Positions 7,731-16,626 of a stretch of 38,345 nucleotides of DNA are shown piece after piece. The position numbers were made by a program, and so were the translations under genes. The notes beneath the pieces are model-generated. The model had not been told where the DNA came from. It worked only from the letters and a program-made list of their open reading frames with translations, and searched no databases. The stretch's first letter is position 1, and each line of letters starts with the position of its first letter. Origin of the DNA: an uncultured Clostridia bacterium (lineage in GTDB: Bacteria; Bacillota; Clostridia; Christensenellales; Borkfalkiaceae); NCBI GenBank assembly GCA_944327625.1, contig CALVHL010000017.1:1-38345 (forward strand). The letters run 5' to 3'.

Positions 7731-8165
7731 ATGTTAATCCCCAAGAGAGTTAAAAGAAGAATGCAGCACAGGGGCAGAATGAAGGGTGCAGCTCACAAGG
7801 GCAACAAGATTGCCTACGGCGAGTACGGCCTCGTTGCCGAAGAATGTGCATGGATATCCTCCAACCAGATAGAGGCAGCCCGTATCGCTATGACGAGATT
7901 CATCAAGCGCGGCGGCCAGGTCTGGATAGATATATTCCCCCACAAGCCCATCTCCAAGAAGCCCGCAGAAACCCGTATGGGTTCCGGCAAGGGCTCGGTA
8001 GAGTACTGGGTAGCAGTAGTTAAGCCCGGCAGAGTTCTCTTTGAGATGGCGGGCGTAAACGAGGACGTTGCAAGGGAGGCTATGCGTCTCGCGGCGCACA
8101 AGCTGCCCATAAAGTGCAAGTTCGTCAAGAAAGAAACAGAAGGCGGTGAAGCAAATGAAGGCTGA
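7731..8165 (+). CDS. rplP: 50S ribosomal protein L16
   Basis: L16 organises the A site of the 50S subunit. The product is 144 residues. It opens with [19 protein letters not shown] and carries the [19 protein letters not shown] segment. The ATG at 7731 is selected by homology; an upstream open extension inside rpsC is a shadow. The ribosome binding site (GGAGG, 7715-7719) lies within the end of rpsC. The end overlaps rpmC by 11 bases. Confidence 0.98.
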   Translation: MLIPKRVKRRMQHRGRMKGAAHKGNKIAYGEYGLVAEECAWISSNQIEAARIAMTRFIKRGGQVWIDIFPHKPISKKPAETRMGSGKGSVEYWVAVVKPGRVLFEMAGVNEDVAREAMRLAAHKLPIKCKFVKKETEGGEANEG

Positions 8166-8349
8166 GGAAATCAAGAACATGAGCAATGAGGAGCTCAACG
8201 CAAAGCTGAGCGAATTAAAGACCGAGCTTTTCAATCTGCGTTTCCGCCATGCGAGCGGCCAGCTCGAAAACCCCATGCGCATCAACCTCGTCAAGAAGGA
8301 CATCGCAAGGGTAAACACCGTAATAAGAGCAAGGCAGATAAAGGGTTAA
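8155..8349 (+). CDS. rpmC: 50S ribosomal protein L29
   Basis: L29 lies beside L23 at the exit tunnel. The product is 64 residues with the typical [14 protein letters not shown] start and the [20 protein letters not shown] core. The ATG at 8155 is preferred over a GTG at 8146 because it gives the conserved N-terminus. It overlaps the end of rplP, suggesting translational coupling. Confidence 0.96.
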   Translation: MKAEEIKNMSNEELNAKLSELKTELFNLRFRHASGQLENPMRINLVKKDIARVNTVIRARQIKG

Positions 8350-8361
8350 GGAGCAACGACA

Positions 8362-8622
8362 ATGGAAGCAAGAACATCACTCAGAAAGGAAAGAGTAGGT
8401 CTCGTAGTTTCGGATAAGATGGATAAGACCGTCGTCGTAGCCATCACCGAAAAGAGCAAGCATCCCCTCTACAAGAAGACCATAACCAGGACGACCAAGT
8501 TCAAGGCTCACGACGAGAACAACGAATGCGGCGTAGGCGACAAGGTAAGAATAGTAGAGACGAGAAAGCTCTCCAAGGACAAGAATTGGAGAGTTGCCGA
8601 GATAATCGAAAAGGCTAAGTAA
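8362..8622 (+). CDS. rpsQ: 30S ribosomal protein S17
   Basis: S17 is an early-assembly 16S rRNA-binding protein with an OB fold. The product is 86 residues. It contains [20 protein letters not shown] and the C-terminal [17 protein letters not shown], both family hallmarks. It is normally followed within a few bases by rplN, but here a 350-bp gap with a repeat intervenes. Confidence 0.97.
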   Translation: MEARTSLRKERVGLVVSDKMDKTVVVAITEKSKHPLYKKTITRTTKFKAHDENNECGVGDKVRIVETRKLSKDKNWRVAEIIEKAK

Positions 8623-8734
8623 GCCGAAGATTATATGGTTTAATCCGTCACGGTGCGGCGTCCCGAAGTGTCAGGACACTAACCCCACCCTCTGAACGGT
8701 TTAATCTATGAGTTGTAGGTAGACATAAATCAAT
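8623..8734 (+). other. rpsQ-rplN spacer with direct repeats
   Basis: This non-coding spacer carries a direct repeat GGTTTAATC (8637-8645 and 8698-8706) and, between the copies, a tight hairpin AGTGTC-AG-GACACT near 8668-8681. No T-tract follows the hairpin. No gene is seen. It leads into multi-hairpin repeat copy C. Confidence 0.5.
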
Positions 8735-8951
8735 TTTCGTGAATTTGTTTTTTGGCGACAAAAACAAATTCGACGATTGAGGACGCTGTCCTCGTCGCAC
8801 GAAATTAAAGCACTCGATAATTTGAAATCGTGCGACTTCACCTGCTGCCCGCCCGACATAGTCGGTCGCACGGAGCGTAGCGTAGTAGGTCGCAGAGCGA
8901 CAAATGTGGTGCGCGGGCGCAAAAGCGCGGTTTTGCTTGCGCCGTTAATTA
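8735..8951 (+). repeat. Multi-hairpin repeat, copy C (rpsQ-rplN gap)
   Basis: This is a diverged copy with the same plan. Hairpin 1 is a perfect 12-bp stem (8741-8752/8760-8771) around TGGCGAC. Hairpin 2 is GAGGAC-GCT-GTCCTC (8779-8793). Hairpin 3 is GTCGCACGA/TCGTGCGAC (8794-8802/8828-8836), different in sequence from copies B and D but still perfectly paired. An extra hairpin CCGAC-ATA-GTCGG lies at 8853-8865. Hairpin 4 is GTCGC-AGA-GCGAC (8889-8901) followed by AAATG. Hairpin 5 is at 8916-8943. It lies in transcribed operon sequence, 21 bp before the rplN start. Confidence 0.85.
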
Positions 8952-8972
8952 GTTAAGAAAAGGAGAATTTAT

Positions 8973-9341
8973 ATGATACAACCTCAGACGAGGCTCAAGG
9001 CCGCAGACAACAGCGGCGCTAAGGAGCTTATGTGCATAAAAGTGCTTGGCGGTTCGTTCAGAAAGACGGGTAACATCGGCGATGTTATCGTCTGCTCTGT
9101 CAAGACTGCAACCCCCGGCGGCGCGGTAAAGAAGGGCGACGTCGTAAAGGCAGTAATCGCAAGAAGCACGCAGGGTATAAGGCGCAACGACGGAACCTAC
9201 ATCAGGTTCGACGACAATGCGGCGGTAATAATCGGATCCAATCAGGAGCCCAGAGGCACCCGTATTTTTGGACCGATAGCAAGAGAACTGAGAGAAAAGA
9301 ACTACATGAAGATAATCTCTCTCGCACCCGAAGTTCTTTAA
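8973..9341 (+). CDS. rplN: 50S ribosomal protein L14
   Basis: L14 forms an intersubunit bridge and is the binding site of the silencing factor RsfS. The product is 122 residues, exactly the family length. It begins [20 protein letters not shown] and ends [18 protein letters not shown] lies before the ATG. It is the first gene after the repeat-containing gap, so its expression depends on readthrough of copy C or on a promoter I could not identify. Confidence 0.98.
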   Translation: MIQPQTRLKAADNSGAKELMCIKVLGGSFRKTGNIGDVIVCSVKTATPGGAVKKGDVVKAVIARSTQGIRRNDGTYIRFDDNAAVIIGSNQEPRGTRIFGPIARELREKNYMKIISLAPEVL

Positions 9342-9357
9342 TCGGAGGAGTAATGCA

Positions 9358-9774
9358 ATGAACGTAAAATTGAATGATACCGTTGTGGTTATCACCGGTA
9401 AGGATGCGGGCAAGCAGGGCAAAGTAATTGCCACTTCTCCCAAGAACAATACGGTGACGGTTGAAGGCGTAAACCTTCAGAGCAAGGCAAAGAAGGCAAG
9501 AAAGGCCAACGAAGTTTCCCAGATAATCAAGAAGGAAGGCGCAATCGACGCCTCCAACGTAATGGTAGTCTGCGCAAGCTGCGGCAAGGGCGTAAGAGTA
9601 AAGCACTCGACAGAGGGCGGCAAGAAGGTAAGGGTTTGCGCTAAGTGCGGCGCCGTACTCGACAAGGCATACACCGGCAAGAAGGCGGCAGAGGCTGTCA
9701 AGGAAGCACCCAAGAAGCGTACCAGAAAGCGCGCGGCCAAGAAGGAAGAATCCGCAGAGGATAAGGCTGAATAA
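9358..9774 (+). CDS. rplX: 50S ribosomal protein L24, extended
   Basis: L24 is an assembly-initiator protein with a KOW domain (about residues 5-35, [16 protein letters not shown]). The product is 138 residues, about 30 longer than usual because of a Lys/Ala/Glu-rich tail after residue 105. Two CxxC pairs (CASC near 62-65 and CAKC near 83-86) suggest bound zinc, as in many Gram-positive L24 proteins. It is tightly packed between rplN and rplE. Confidence 0.96.
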   Translation: MNVKLNDTVVVITGKDAGKQGKVIATSPKNNTVTVEGVNLQSKAKKARKANEVSQIIKKEGAIDASNVMVVCASCGKGVRVKHSTEGGKKVRVCAKCGAVLDKAYTGKKAAEAVKEAPKKRTRKRAAKKEESAEDKAE

Positions 9775-9788
9775 GGAGGATACGAAAA

Positions 9789-10346
9789 ATGGCAGAAAAA
9801 GTATACAAGAGCAGAGTGGCTCAGCAGTACGCCGAAGAAGTCGTACCCGCGCTCACCAAGAAATTCGGCTATAAGAACCCCATGGAAGTGCCCAAGCTCG
9901 TCAAGATAGTAATAAGCTCCGGCCTCGGCGACATCAAGGACAACGCAAAGTCCATTCAGATGGCAGTCAACGAAATCAAGCAGATCACCGGTCAGCAGCC
10001 CATACTCACCAAGGCGCGCAAGTCGGTCGCTAACTTCAAGGTAAGAGAAGGCATGAACGTCGGCATCAAAGTCACCCTCCGCGGCGACAGAATGTACGAG
10101 TTCTACGACAAGTTCGTATCCATCGCGCTTCCCAGGGTGCGCGACTTCCGCGGCGTCCCTTCGGACAGCTTCGACGGCAAGGGCAACTATTGCATGGGAC
10201 TTAAAGAACAGCTCATCTTCCCCGAAATTCAGTACGATCAGGTAGAGAAGATCAGGGGCATGGACGTGTGCATCGTCACGACGGCAAAGACGGACGAAGA
10301 AGCAAGAGAGCTTTTAAGGGCGCTCGGTATGCCCTTCAAGAAGTAA
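9789..10346 (+). CDS. rplE: 50S ribosomal protein L5
   Basis: L5 binds 5S rRNA and contacts the P-site tRNA. The product is 185 residues. It contains [19 protein letters not shown] and [20 protein letters not shown] segments typical of the family and ends [21 protein letters not shown] lies before the ATG. Confidence 0.97.
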   Translation: MAEKVYKSRVAQQYAEEVVPALTKKFGYKNPMEVPKLVKIVISSGLGDIKDNAKSIQMAVNEIKQITGQQPILTKARKSVANFKVREGMNVGIKVTLRGDRMYEFYDKFVSIALPRVRDFRGVPSDSFDGKGNYCMGLKEQLIFPEIQYDQVEKIRGMDVCIVTTAKTDEEARELLRALGMPFKK

Positions 10347-10358
10347 GGAGAAATAGTT

Positions 10359-10544
10359 ATGGCAAAGAAGTCAATGATTAACAAGCAGCAGAAGCCTGCA
10401 AAGTATTCAACAAGAGCTTATACGAGATGCTCCATCTGCGGAAGACCCCACGCGGTACTTCGCAAGTACGGCATCTGCCGTATCTGTTTCAGAAACCTTG
10501 CTTACAAGGGTGAAATCCCCGGCGTAAAGAAGTCGAGCTGGTAA
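10359..10544 (+). CDS. rpsZ: 30S ribosomal protein S14, zinc form
   Basis: S14 is a late-assembly 30S head protein. This is the short 61-residue zinc-binding type, with CSIC near residues 24-27 and CRIC near residues 40-43, followed by [18 protein letters not shown]. It would depend on zinc; no zinc-independent paralogue is seen in the window. GGAGA precedes the ATG. Confidence 0.97.
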   Translation: MAKKSMINKQQKPAKYSTRAYTRCSICGRPHAVLRKYGICRICFRNLAYKGEIPGVKKSSW

Positions 10545-10563
10545 TTAAGGAGGAACGAAAAAA

Positions 10564-10956
10564 ATGACAGATCCCATAGCAGATATGCTCACGCGCATCA
10601 GAAACGCGCTGGCTGTAAATAAAGAAACTGTAGAAATTCCTTCCTCGAACATGAAAAAGGCAATCGCCGACATCATGCTTAAAGAAGGTTACATCTCCGA
10701 CGTCAAGCTCGTAGAGGACGGTTATTCGGGCAAGCTCGTAATAACCCTTAAATACGTCGGCAAGAAGAAGTCGGTCATCACGACGCTCCAGAGAGTATCG
10801 CGTCCCGGCCTCCGCACTTATGCGAATGTAGAAAATATGCCCAAGGTAATGGACGGTCTCGGCATCGCCATCATCTCCACCAACAAGGGCGTAATGACGG
10901 ATAAGCAGGCAAAGGCCGCAAACGTAGGCGGCGAAGTGCTCTGCTACATCTGGTAA
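10564..10956 (+). CDS. rpsH: 30S ribosomal protein S8
   Basis: S8 binds the central domain of 16S rRNA and, in E. coli, represses the spc operon. The product is 130 residues. It starts MTDPIADMLTRIRNA and ends with the conserved GGEVLCYIW, both diagnostic. A strong AAGGAGG lies upstream. It sits between rpsZ and rplF as in other spc operons. Confidence 0.98.
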   Translation: MTDPIADMLTRIRNALAVNKETVEIPSSNMKKAIADIMLKEGYISDVKLVEDGYSGKLVITLKYVGKKKSVITTLQRVSRPGLRTYANVENMPKVMDGLGIAIISTNKGVMTDKQAKAANVGGEVLCYIW

Positions 10957-10971
10957 GGAGGTTACGAAAGT

Positions 10972-11520
10972 ATGTCAAGAATAGGAAAAATGCCCGTGGC
11001 AATTCCCGCAGGCGTAACCGTATCCTTTGCTGACGGCGTCGTAACCGTAAAGGGCGCAAAGGGTACGCTCACCCAGAAAATCGAAGGCGACATCGTCGTT
11101 AAGGTAGACGGTGCGCACGCAGTCGTCGAAAAGGCTGTCGACAGCGCAGAACTCGACGCAAAGCACGGTCTTTACAGGGCGCTTCTGCACAACATGGTCG
11201 TCGGCGTTTCGCAGGGCTACACCAAGAGCCTCAAAGTAAACGGCGTCGGCTGGAAGGTCGCAAAGCAGGGCAAGAAGCTCGTCATGAACGTCGGCTTCTC
11301 CCACCCCGTAGAGTTTGACGAGCCCGAAGGCATAACGCTCGCCTGCCCCACGCAGAACGAGATAACCGTAACGGGCATCGACAAGACGCTCGTCGGACAG
11401 ACGGCTGCAAACATCAGAACGATAAGAATTCCCGAACCCTACCACGGCTACGGCATCGCTTACAGCGACGAAGTAATCGAGCGCAAGGAAGGCAAGACGG
11501 GAGGCAAGGGCAAGAAGTAA
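10972..11520 (+). CDS. rplF: 50S ribosomal protein L6
   Basis: L6 is near the factor-binding centre of the 50S subunit. The product is 182 residues, with MSRIGKMPVAIPAGV at the start and the signature PEPYHGYGIAYSDEVIERKEGK near the C-terminus. It is followed by an 89-bp gap holding two GC hairpins. Confidence 0.97.
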   Translation: MSRIGKMPVAIPAGVTVSFADGVVTVKGAKGTLTQKIEGDIVVKVDGAHAVVEKAVDSAELDAKHGLYRALLHNMVVGVSQGYTKSLKVNGVGWKVAKQGKKLVMNVGFSHPVEFDEPEGITLACPTQNEITVTGIDKTLVGQTAANIRTIRIPEPYHGYGIAYSDEVIERKEGKTGGKGKK

Positions 11521-11609
11521 TTTCGGGTATGCGGCGTAGCGCCGCGGCTTAGCGCCCGCCCATCCTCGGGCGCGCCAAATCCGAAGGTTTGTCCATATAA
11601 GGAGAAATT
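11521..11609 (+). other. rplF-rplR spacer with two GC hairpins
   Basis: The hairpins are GCGGCG-TAG-CGCCGC (11531-11545) and GCGCCCG (11552-11558) with CGGGCGC (11567-11573). No T-tract follows, so they are not obvious terminators. They could modulate mRNA stability or processing, which is inference only. The rplR ribosome binding site (AAGGAG) lies at the end of the spacer. Confidence 0.5.
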
Positions 11610-11978
11610 ATGATAAATAAAATCGACAAGAATCAGGAAAGACTCCGTAGACATACGAGAGTCAGAAAGAAGATTTCCGGAACGGGCGAAACGCCCAGAA
11701 TGAGCGTTTACCGCAGCCTCAATCACATCTACGTCCAGATAATCGACGACGTAAAGGGCGTAACGCTTTGCGCAGCCTCCACCATGGAGAAGGATATCAA
11801 GGCTGCCGTTGCCGAAATGAGCAAGAGCGACGCCGCTAAGTATGTGGGCAAGAAAGCTGCCGAAAAGGCGCTCGCACTGGGCATCAAGGCAGTAGTGTTC
11901 GACAGAGGCGGATACCTCTATACCGGACGTGTGCAGGCAGTTGCCGACGGCGCAAGAGAAGCCGGTCTGAATTTCTAA
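11610..11978 (+). CDS. rplR: 50S ribosomal protein L18
   Basis: L18 binds 5S rRNA together with L5 and L25. The product is 122 residues, containing [37 protein letters not shown] and the C-terminal [20 protein letters not shown]. It lies between rplF and rpsE in canonical spc order. Confidence 0.97.
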   Translation: MINKIDKNQERLRRHTRVRKKISGTGETPRMSVYRSLNHIYVQIIDDVKGVTLCAASTMEKDIKAAVAEMSKSDAAKYVGKKAAEKALALGIKAVVFDRGGYLYTGRVQAVADGAREAGLNF

Positions 11979-11990
11979 GGAGTTAAAGTC

Positions 11991-12530
11991 ATGGAAGAAA
12001 AGAAAGAAAAAGCGGCAAGAAGAAACGACAGGCCCAGAAGGAGAGAGGAAGACGACGGCTTCATCAAGAAGCTCATTCAGGTCAACAGAGTAACCAAGAC
12101 CGTCAAGGGCGGCAGAAATATGCGTTTTGCGGCGCTCGTGGTCGTCGGTGACGGCAACGGCTCGGTAGGTTACGGCATGGGCAAGAGCAAGGAAGTTCCC
12201 GAGGCAATCGAAAAGGCAACCGCTCAGGCGAAGAAGAACCTTCTCAAAGTCAACCTCAAGGGCACGTCCATTCCTCACGGCGTAACCGGCGTATACGGCA
12301 GGGGCAGCGTGCTCATGATGCCTGCATCCGAAGGTACCGGCGTTATCGCGGGCGGTCCCGTCCGTGCGGTCATGGAGGCAGCCGGCGTAAAGGATATCCG
12401 TACCAAGTCGCACGGCACCAACAACCCCATCAACTGCGTAAAGGCAGCCGTAGCAGGTCTGGCCGCGCTCAAATCTCCCGAAGAAGTTGCAGCAGCAAGG
12501 GGCAAGTCGGTAGAGGAAATTTTAGGCTAA
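11991..12530 (+). CDS. rpsE: 30S ribosomal protein S5
   Basis: S5 contributes to decoding fidelity and the mRNA entry site. The product is 179 residues: a charged N-terminal extension of about 25 residues, then the S5 double-stranded RNA-binding domain ([20 protein letters not shown]) and the C-terminal domain ([20 protein letters not shown]). AAGGAG precedes the ATG. Confidence 0.97.
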   Translation: MEEKKEKAARRNDRPRRREEDDGFIKKLIQVNRVTKTVKGGRNMRFAALVVVGDGNGSVGYGMGKSKEVPEAIEKATAQAKKNLLKVNLKGTSIPHGVTGVYGRGSVLMMPASEGTGVIAGGPVRAVMEAAGVKDIRTKSHGTNNPINCVKAAVAGLAALKSPEEVAAARGKSVEEILG

Positions 12531-12542
12531 GCGGAGGACATT

Positions 12543-12716
12543 ATGGTAAAGATTACGTTAGTTAAAAGCGTATCCAACGAGACCAAGACGGTAAAGGCTA
12601 CCGTTGCGGCGTTGGGACTTAAAAAGATCCGTTCGACCAAGACCTTGGAGAGCACTCCCGCAAACCTGGGACAGATCGAAAAGGTAAAGTACCTTCTTAA
12701 GGTCGAAGAGGTATAA
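12543..12716 (+). CDS. rpmD: 50S ribosomal protein L30
   Basis: L30 is a small 50S protein. The frame encodes 57 residues beginning MVKITLVKSV, with the LGLKKIRSTKTLESTPAN region typical of bacterial L30 (usual length about 60), and ends in TAA at 12714-12716. A GGAGG sequence lies about 6 bases before the ATG. It is located between rpsE and rplO as expected. Confidence 0.96.
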   Translation: MVKITLVKSVSNETKTVKATVAALGLKKIRSTKTLESTPANLGQIEKVKYLLKVEEV

Positions 12717-12728
12717 GGAGAAGATATT

Positions 12729-13190
12729 ATGAGAATAGATACATTACAGCCCGCAGAGGGCGCAACGACTTCTCCCAAGAGATTAGGCAGAGGCATCGGT
12801 TCCGGCAAGGGCAAGACGGCAGGCAAGGGACACAAAGGTCAGTGGGCTCGTTCGGGCGGCGGCGTTCGTCCCGGCTTCGAAGGCGGTCAGATGCCCCTTC
12901 ACAGAAGGATACCCAAGAGAGGCTTCCACAACAAGTGGGCAACCTCCTACCTCATCGTAAACCTTTCTCAGCTTGAATCAGTTCCCGCAGGAACGGTGGT
13001 AGACTATGACTACGTCGTAGAGAACAAGCTCACCAAGATCGTCAAGAACAACGGCGGGTTGAAGGTTCTCGGCAAGGGCGAAGTCAAAGTGGCCCTCACC
13101 GTAAAGGCAGCAAAGTTCTCCGAAAGCGCCAAGGCGGCAATCGAAAACGCCGGCGGCACCTGCGAAGTGCTTGCACAGGACGCCGAATAA
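12729..13190 (+). CDS. rplO: 50S ribosomal protein L15
   Basis: L15 is a late-assembly 50S protein. The product is 153 residues, with the Gly-rich N-terminal region GRGIGSGKGKTAGKGHKGQ and GFEGGQMPLHRRIPKRGF. It closes the ribosomal block before secY; a 75-bp GC-rich spacer follows. Confidence 0.97.
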   Translation: MRIDTLQPAEGATTSPKRLGRGIGSGKGKTAGKGHKGQWARSGGGVRPGFEGGQMPLHRRIPKRGFHNKWATSYLIVNLSQLESVPAGTVVDYDYVVENKLTKIVKNNGGLKVLGKGEVKVALTVKAAKFSESAKAAIENAGGTCEVLAQDAE

Positions 13191-13265
13191 TCTTTTCGGT
13201 CAGGCATACGGCGTCGCGGCGGGTGCAAAGCGTCCTTGCCGCGCGCGTCGCAAGAGAGGTTTTAA

Positions 13266-14618
13266 ATGTTTGAAACAATAAAAAATTGTTTTAAGAATAA
13301 GGATATACGCAAGAAGATCTGGATAACGCTGCTTCTGCTGCTTGTGTTCCGCCTCGGATGTTATATCCCCGTACCCGGCATCGACGCCGGCGCATTCAGC
13401 GAGGTAATAAACGAAAAGTCGTTTCTGGAAATCATGTCCGCGATATCGGGCGGATCGCTTGCAAACGCCACGCTGTTCGCACTCGGCATAAGCCCGTACA
13501 TCAACGCCTCGATTATCATTCAGCTTCTCAGCGTGGGCATACCCGCGCTTGAAAGACTGTCCAAACAGGGCGAGGACGGCAGAAAGAAGATAGCGCAGAT
13601 CACGAGATACGTGACCATAGCTCTTGCAATCGCGCAGGCGATCGGCATAATTGTCAACTTCGGTCTTTCGAGCGAAGGCGTAGTCGACCTTGTCAGGTTC
13701 GGCAGCAACACCTCGATAGGCGAAGTGGGCGCAAAGTGGCTGGCAGGCATATTCCTCACCGGCGTGTACACGGCGGGCGCAATGCTCGTAATGTGGCTGG
13801 GCGAGAGAATTACCGAGTACGGCATCGGCAACGGTATATCCCTTATAATCTTCGTAGGCATCATCTCGACGGCGGGCGAACAGATAGTCGCCAAGTTCGT
13901 CGAAGCATTCAGCGGCAATCCCTCGGTTCTCTGGGAAGTGCTCGGCTTCGTCATTCTGACGATATTCGAGTTCGCGGCAATCGTCGCCGTCGACCTCTCC
14001 GAGAGAAAGGTACCCGTTCAGTACGCAAAGCAGGTCAAAGGCAGAAAGATGTACGGCGGTCAGTCGTCGGTCATCCCCATGCGAATAGCGGGCGGCGGCG
14101 TCATGCCCCTCATCTTCGCGTTCGCGTTCATCTCCATTCCCGCAATGCTCGCCAGCTTCTTCTGGCCCAATTCGGCGTTCGAGTCGGGCGTGACCAACTG
14201 GTTCTCGGCAAATTCGCCCAACTGGTACGGCCAGCTCATCTATATGCTCGCGCTCTGCGTGCTCATATTCCTGTTCTCGTTCTTCTACGCTTCGATGCAG
14301 TTCAATCCCGATGACATTTCGAGGACGATACAGCAGAACGGCGGCTTCATTCAGGGCATCCGCCCCGGCAAGCCCACGGCTGACTATCTCAAAAAGATAA
14401 ACAACCGCATAACGCTGTTCGGCGCAATCTATCTGACGATAGTCGCGCTCATTCCCTCGATCCTCGCCGTCATCCTCACGGGCGTGGGAATGTCGACCGA
14501 TCTCATAAGCGTATTCTCCACCACGGGTATTCTGATAGTCGTATCAGTTGCGCTGGAGCTCGATAAGCAGCTTCAATCGCAGCTCATGATGAAGAATTAC
14601 AGGGGCTTTCTTAAATAA
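13266..14618 (+). CDS. secY: Protein translocase subunit SecY
   Basis: SecY is the channel-forming subunit of the SecYEG translocon in the cytoplasmic membrane. The product is 450 residues with ten predicted hydrophobic segments. It carries the family motifs FRLGCYIPVPGID near residues 28-40 and the MYGGQSSVIPMR region (about 262-273) of a cytoplasmic loop. Like most bacterial secY genes, it sits between rplO and adk. Confidence 0.97.
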   Translation: MFETIKNCFKNKDIRKKIWITLLLLLVFRLGCYIPVPGIDAGAFSEVINEKSFLEIMSAISGGSLANATLFALGISPYINASIIIQLLSVGIPALERLSKQGEDGRKKIAQITRYVTIALAIAQAIGIIVNFGLSSEGVVDLVRFGSNTSIGEVGAKWLAGIFLTGVYTAGAMLVMWLGERITEYGIGNGISLIIFVGIISTAGEQIVAKFVEAFSGNPSVLWEVLGFVILTIFEFAAIVAVDLSERKVPVQYAKQVKGRKMYGGQSSVIPMRIAGGGVMPLIFAFAFISIPAMLASFFWPNSAFESGVTNWFSANSPNWYGQLIYMLALCVLIFLFSFFYASMQFNPDDISRTIQQNGGFIQGIRPGKPTADYLKKINNRITLFGAIYLTIVALIPSILAVILTGVGMSTDLISVFSTTGILIVVSVALELDKQLQSQLMMKNYRGFLK

Positions 14619-14630
14619 GGAAAACAAAAA

Positions 14631-15263
14631 ATGAATATAGTATTACTCGGCGCACCCGGCGCAGGCAAAGGCACTCAGGCAAGTCTCATTCAGCAGAAAT
14701 TCAACCTCGTCCACATCTCGACGGGCGACATATTCCGCGCCAACATCAAGGGCGGAACGCCCATCGGCAAGGTGGCAAAGAGCTATATCGACGCAGGCAA
14801 ACTCGTCCCCGACGAGGTAACCTGCGACATAGTCAGGGACAGATTGCAGCAGGGCGACCTCGCTTCGGGCTATATGCTCGACGGCTTCCCCCGCAACGTG
14901 TTCCAGGCGGAAGAACTTGACAAATTCGCGCATATCGACGTCTGCCTCAACATCGACGTGGACGCATCTTTCCTCATGGACAGGATATGCGGGCGCAGGG
15001 TTTGCAGCTGCGGCGAGAGCTATCACGTCTCGACGCTCGGCGGCAGAACGACCTGCGCAAAGTGCGGCAAGGAACTGTATCAGCGCGCGGACGACAATCC
15101 CGAAACCGTAAAAAGCAGGCTGGATACATACTTCACGCAGACGGCGCCCGTCGCCGAGTACTACAAAAAGCAGGGCAAGCTCATCAACATCGAATGCGGC
15201 ACCAAGTCGCCCGCAGAGGTGTTTGAACTCGTTTCGGCTGCCCTCGAAGGTCTGGGTAAATGA
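14631..15263 (+). CDS. adk: Adenylate kinase
   Basis: This enzyme interconverts ATP plus AMP and two ADP. The product is 210 residues. It has the P-loop GAPGAGKGTQ (about residues 7-16), the lid-domain start CGRRVCSCGESYHV and DGFPRN (about 84-89). The lid contains four Cys (125, 127, 142, 145), so it is a zinc-type kinase. The first pair is C-x-C rather than the more usual C-x-x-C, a small deletion that may alter the metal site. The gene overlaps map by 4 bases. Confidence 0.96.
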   Translation: MNIVLLGAPGAGKGTQASLIQQKFNLVHISTGDIFRANIKGGTPIGKVAKSYIDAGKLVPDEVTCDIVRDRLQQGDLASGYMLDGFPRNVFQAEELDKFAHIDVCLNIDVDASFLMDRICGRRVCSCGESYHVSTLGGRTTCAKCGKELYQRADDNPETVKSRLDTYFTQTAPVAEYYKKQGKLINIECGTKSPAEVFELVSAALEGLGK

Positions 15264-16006
15264 TAAGCGTAAAGACGGAAGAAGAAATCTCCCTCATGCG
15301 CGAACCCTGCCGCATAGTCAAGGAAACGCTTGACTACGTCGGCAAACACATAAGGGCGGGAATGACCACAAAGGAAGTGGACGAACTCGTCTACAAGTAT
15401 ATAACGATGAACGGCGCAACTCCCTCGTCGCTCGGCTACTGCGGCTATCCCGCAAGCTCGTGCGTATCGGTAAACGAGGTGGTTGTGCACGGCATCCCCG
15501 GCGACAGGATAATCGAGGACGGCGACATAGTCAGCGTCGACATCACCGCCGAAAAGAACGGCTTTAACGGCGACGCGGCGAGGACCTTTCTCATCGGCAA
15601 CGTATCCGAGGAAAAGCGCAAGCTCGTCGAAGTCACCAAGGAGTGTTTCTTCAAGGCGATCGAAAATCTCAAAGCGGGTACGCCGCTCTACGACATCGGG
15701 TATGCGGTGCAGACGCACGCCGAAAGCCACGGCTACGGCGTCGTCAGGGCGCTGGTCGGACACGGCATCGGCAGGGAAATGCACGAAGATCCCTCCGTCC
15801 CCAACTACGGAAGGAAGGGCACGGGCACGAGGCTCAAAGCCGGCATGACCATCTGCATAGAGCCGATGATAAACATGGGTACTTACAAGGTAATATTCGA
15901 CAGGCAGGACGGCTGGACGGTGACTACCGCCGATAAAAAGCCCTCCGCGCACTACGAAAATACCGTGCTCATAAAAGAGGACGGGGTAGAGATACTCACC
16001 CTGTAA
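15260..16006 (+). CDS. map: Methionine aminopeptidase type I
   Basis: This enzyme removes the initiator Met from nascent proteins. The product is 248 residues, the length of the compact bacterial type I enzyme. The dimetal ligands are visible as two Asp (in SVDIT and NGDAART), a His in GHGIGREMHE, and Glu in IEPM and HYENTV. The start overlaps the adk stop (ATGA), indicating translational coupling. Confidence 0.96.
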   Translation: MISVKTEEEISLMREPCRIVKETLDYVGKHIRAGMTTKEVDELVYKYITMNGATPSSLGYCGYPASSCVSVNEVVVHGIPGDRIIEDGDIVSVDITAEKNGFNGDAARTFLIGNVSEEKRKLVEVTKECFFKAIENLKAGTPLYDIGYAVQTHAESHGYGVVRALVGHGIGREMHEDPSVPNYGRKGTGTRLKAGMTICIEPMINMGTYKVIFDRQDGWTVTTADKKPSAHYENTVLIKEDGVEILTL

Positions 16007-16015
16007 AGTGACTGT

Positions 16016-16309
16016 ATGAAGCGTAAAACTCCCTTCGTAGGGGAAATCGTCCAAAGTACGCAGGGGCGCGACGCAGGCAGGTACTACGTCGTCGTCGGCG
16101 TCGAGGGCGGGTATATAACGGTGGCGGACGGCAGCAGTCGCCCGATCGCCGCTCCCAAGCGGAAAAATCTCAGGCACGTCCGCCTGACGGCGACAAGCGC
16201 GTCCGAACTCGGCATAAAGCAGCCGTTCGACGGCTCGTTCGATTCAAGCGCGCCGCACGCATTGAAAAAATTATCCAAAACAACAAACCAAGTTCAGTCG
16301 GAGGAGTAA
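16016..16309 (+). CDS. KOW-domain RNA-binding protein, L14e-like
   Basis: This small 97-residue protein has an N-terminal KOW-like beta-barrel (about residues 6-50: [20 protein letters not shown]). Genes of this type occur between map and infA in many Firmicutes and resemble eukaryotic/archaeal L14e. It is a candidate ribosome- or rRNA-associated factor, but its role is not established here. It is 9 bp after map and 4 bp before infA, so it is clearly in the operon. Confidence 0.85.
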   Translation: MKRKTPFVGEIVQSTQGRDAGRYYVVVGVEGGYITVADGSSRPIAAPKRKNLRHVRLTATSASELGIKQPFDGSFDSSAPHALKKLSKTTNQVQSEE

Positions 16310-16313
16310 CATT

Positions 16314-16535
16314 TTGTCTAAGGACGACGTTATCGAAGCGGAGGGCAAGGTAATAGAGTGCCTTCCCAACGCAAACTTCAAGGTACAGCTTTCCAACGGT
16401 TATGTCATCACGGCATACATCTCGGGCAAACTTCGCCTCAACTATATAAGGATTATAGAGGGCGACACGGTAAAGCTCGAAATGAGCCCTTACGACCTCA
16501 CCAAGGGCAGAATAACCTGGCGCAGCAAGTCCTGA
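16314..16535 (+). CDS. infA: Translation initiation factor IF-1, TTG start
   Basis: IF-1 binds the 30S A site and helps start-codon selection. The product is 73 residues, an S1/OB fold with the family motifs [20 protein letters not shown] and [20 protein letters not shown]. The start codon is TTG (16314-16316), preceded by CGGAGGAG about 8 bases upstream. No in-frame ATG or GTG gives the conserved N-terminus. A weak start may tune the IF-1 level. Confidence 0.95.
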   Translation: MSKDDVIEAEGKVIECLPNANFKVQLSNGYVITAYISGKLRLNYIRIIEGDTVKLEMSPYDLTKGRITWRSKS

Positions 16536-16626
16536 TATATCTTCGGGGCGCCGCGTGCCCCCTCGCCTGAAAGTCGGTTTCTTGAAAATTGCAACCGACG
16601 CCAAAAAACTTTTAAGGAGTACAATT

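Noticed and set aside
8623-8734. tRNA or T-box in the rpsQ-rplN gap
   Set aside because: No cloverleaf, CCA end or T-box GGTGG-type motif can be formed from the sequence.
28-8771. Hairpin 1 as a simple rho-independent terminator
   Set aside because: No T-tract follows the stem (GACGAG follows), and the most conserved part is the loop, which terminators do not require.
14643-16177. Long minus-strand open frames opposite adk and map
   Set aside because: They are shadows of the plus-strand genes, produced by codon bias.
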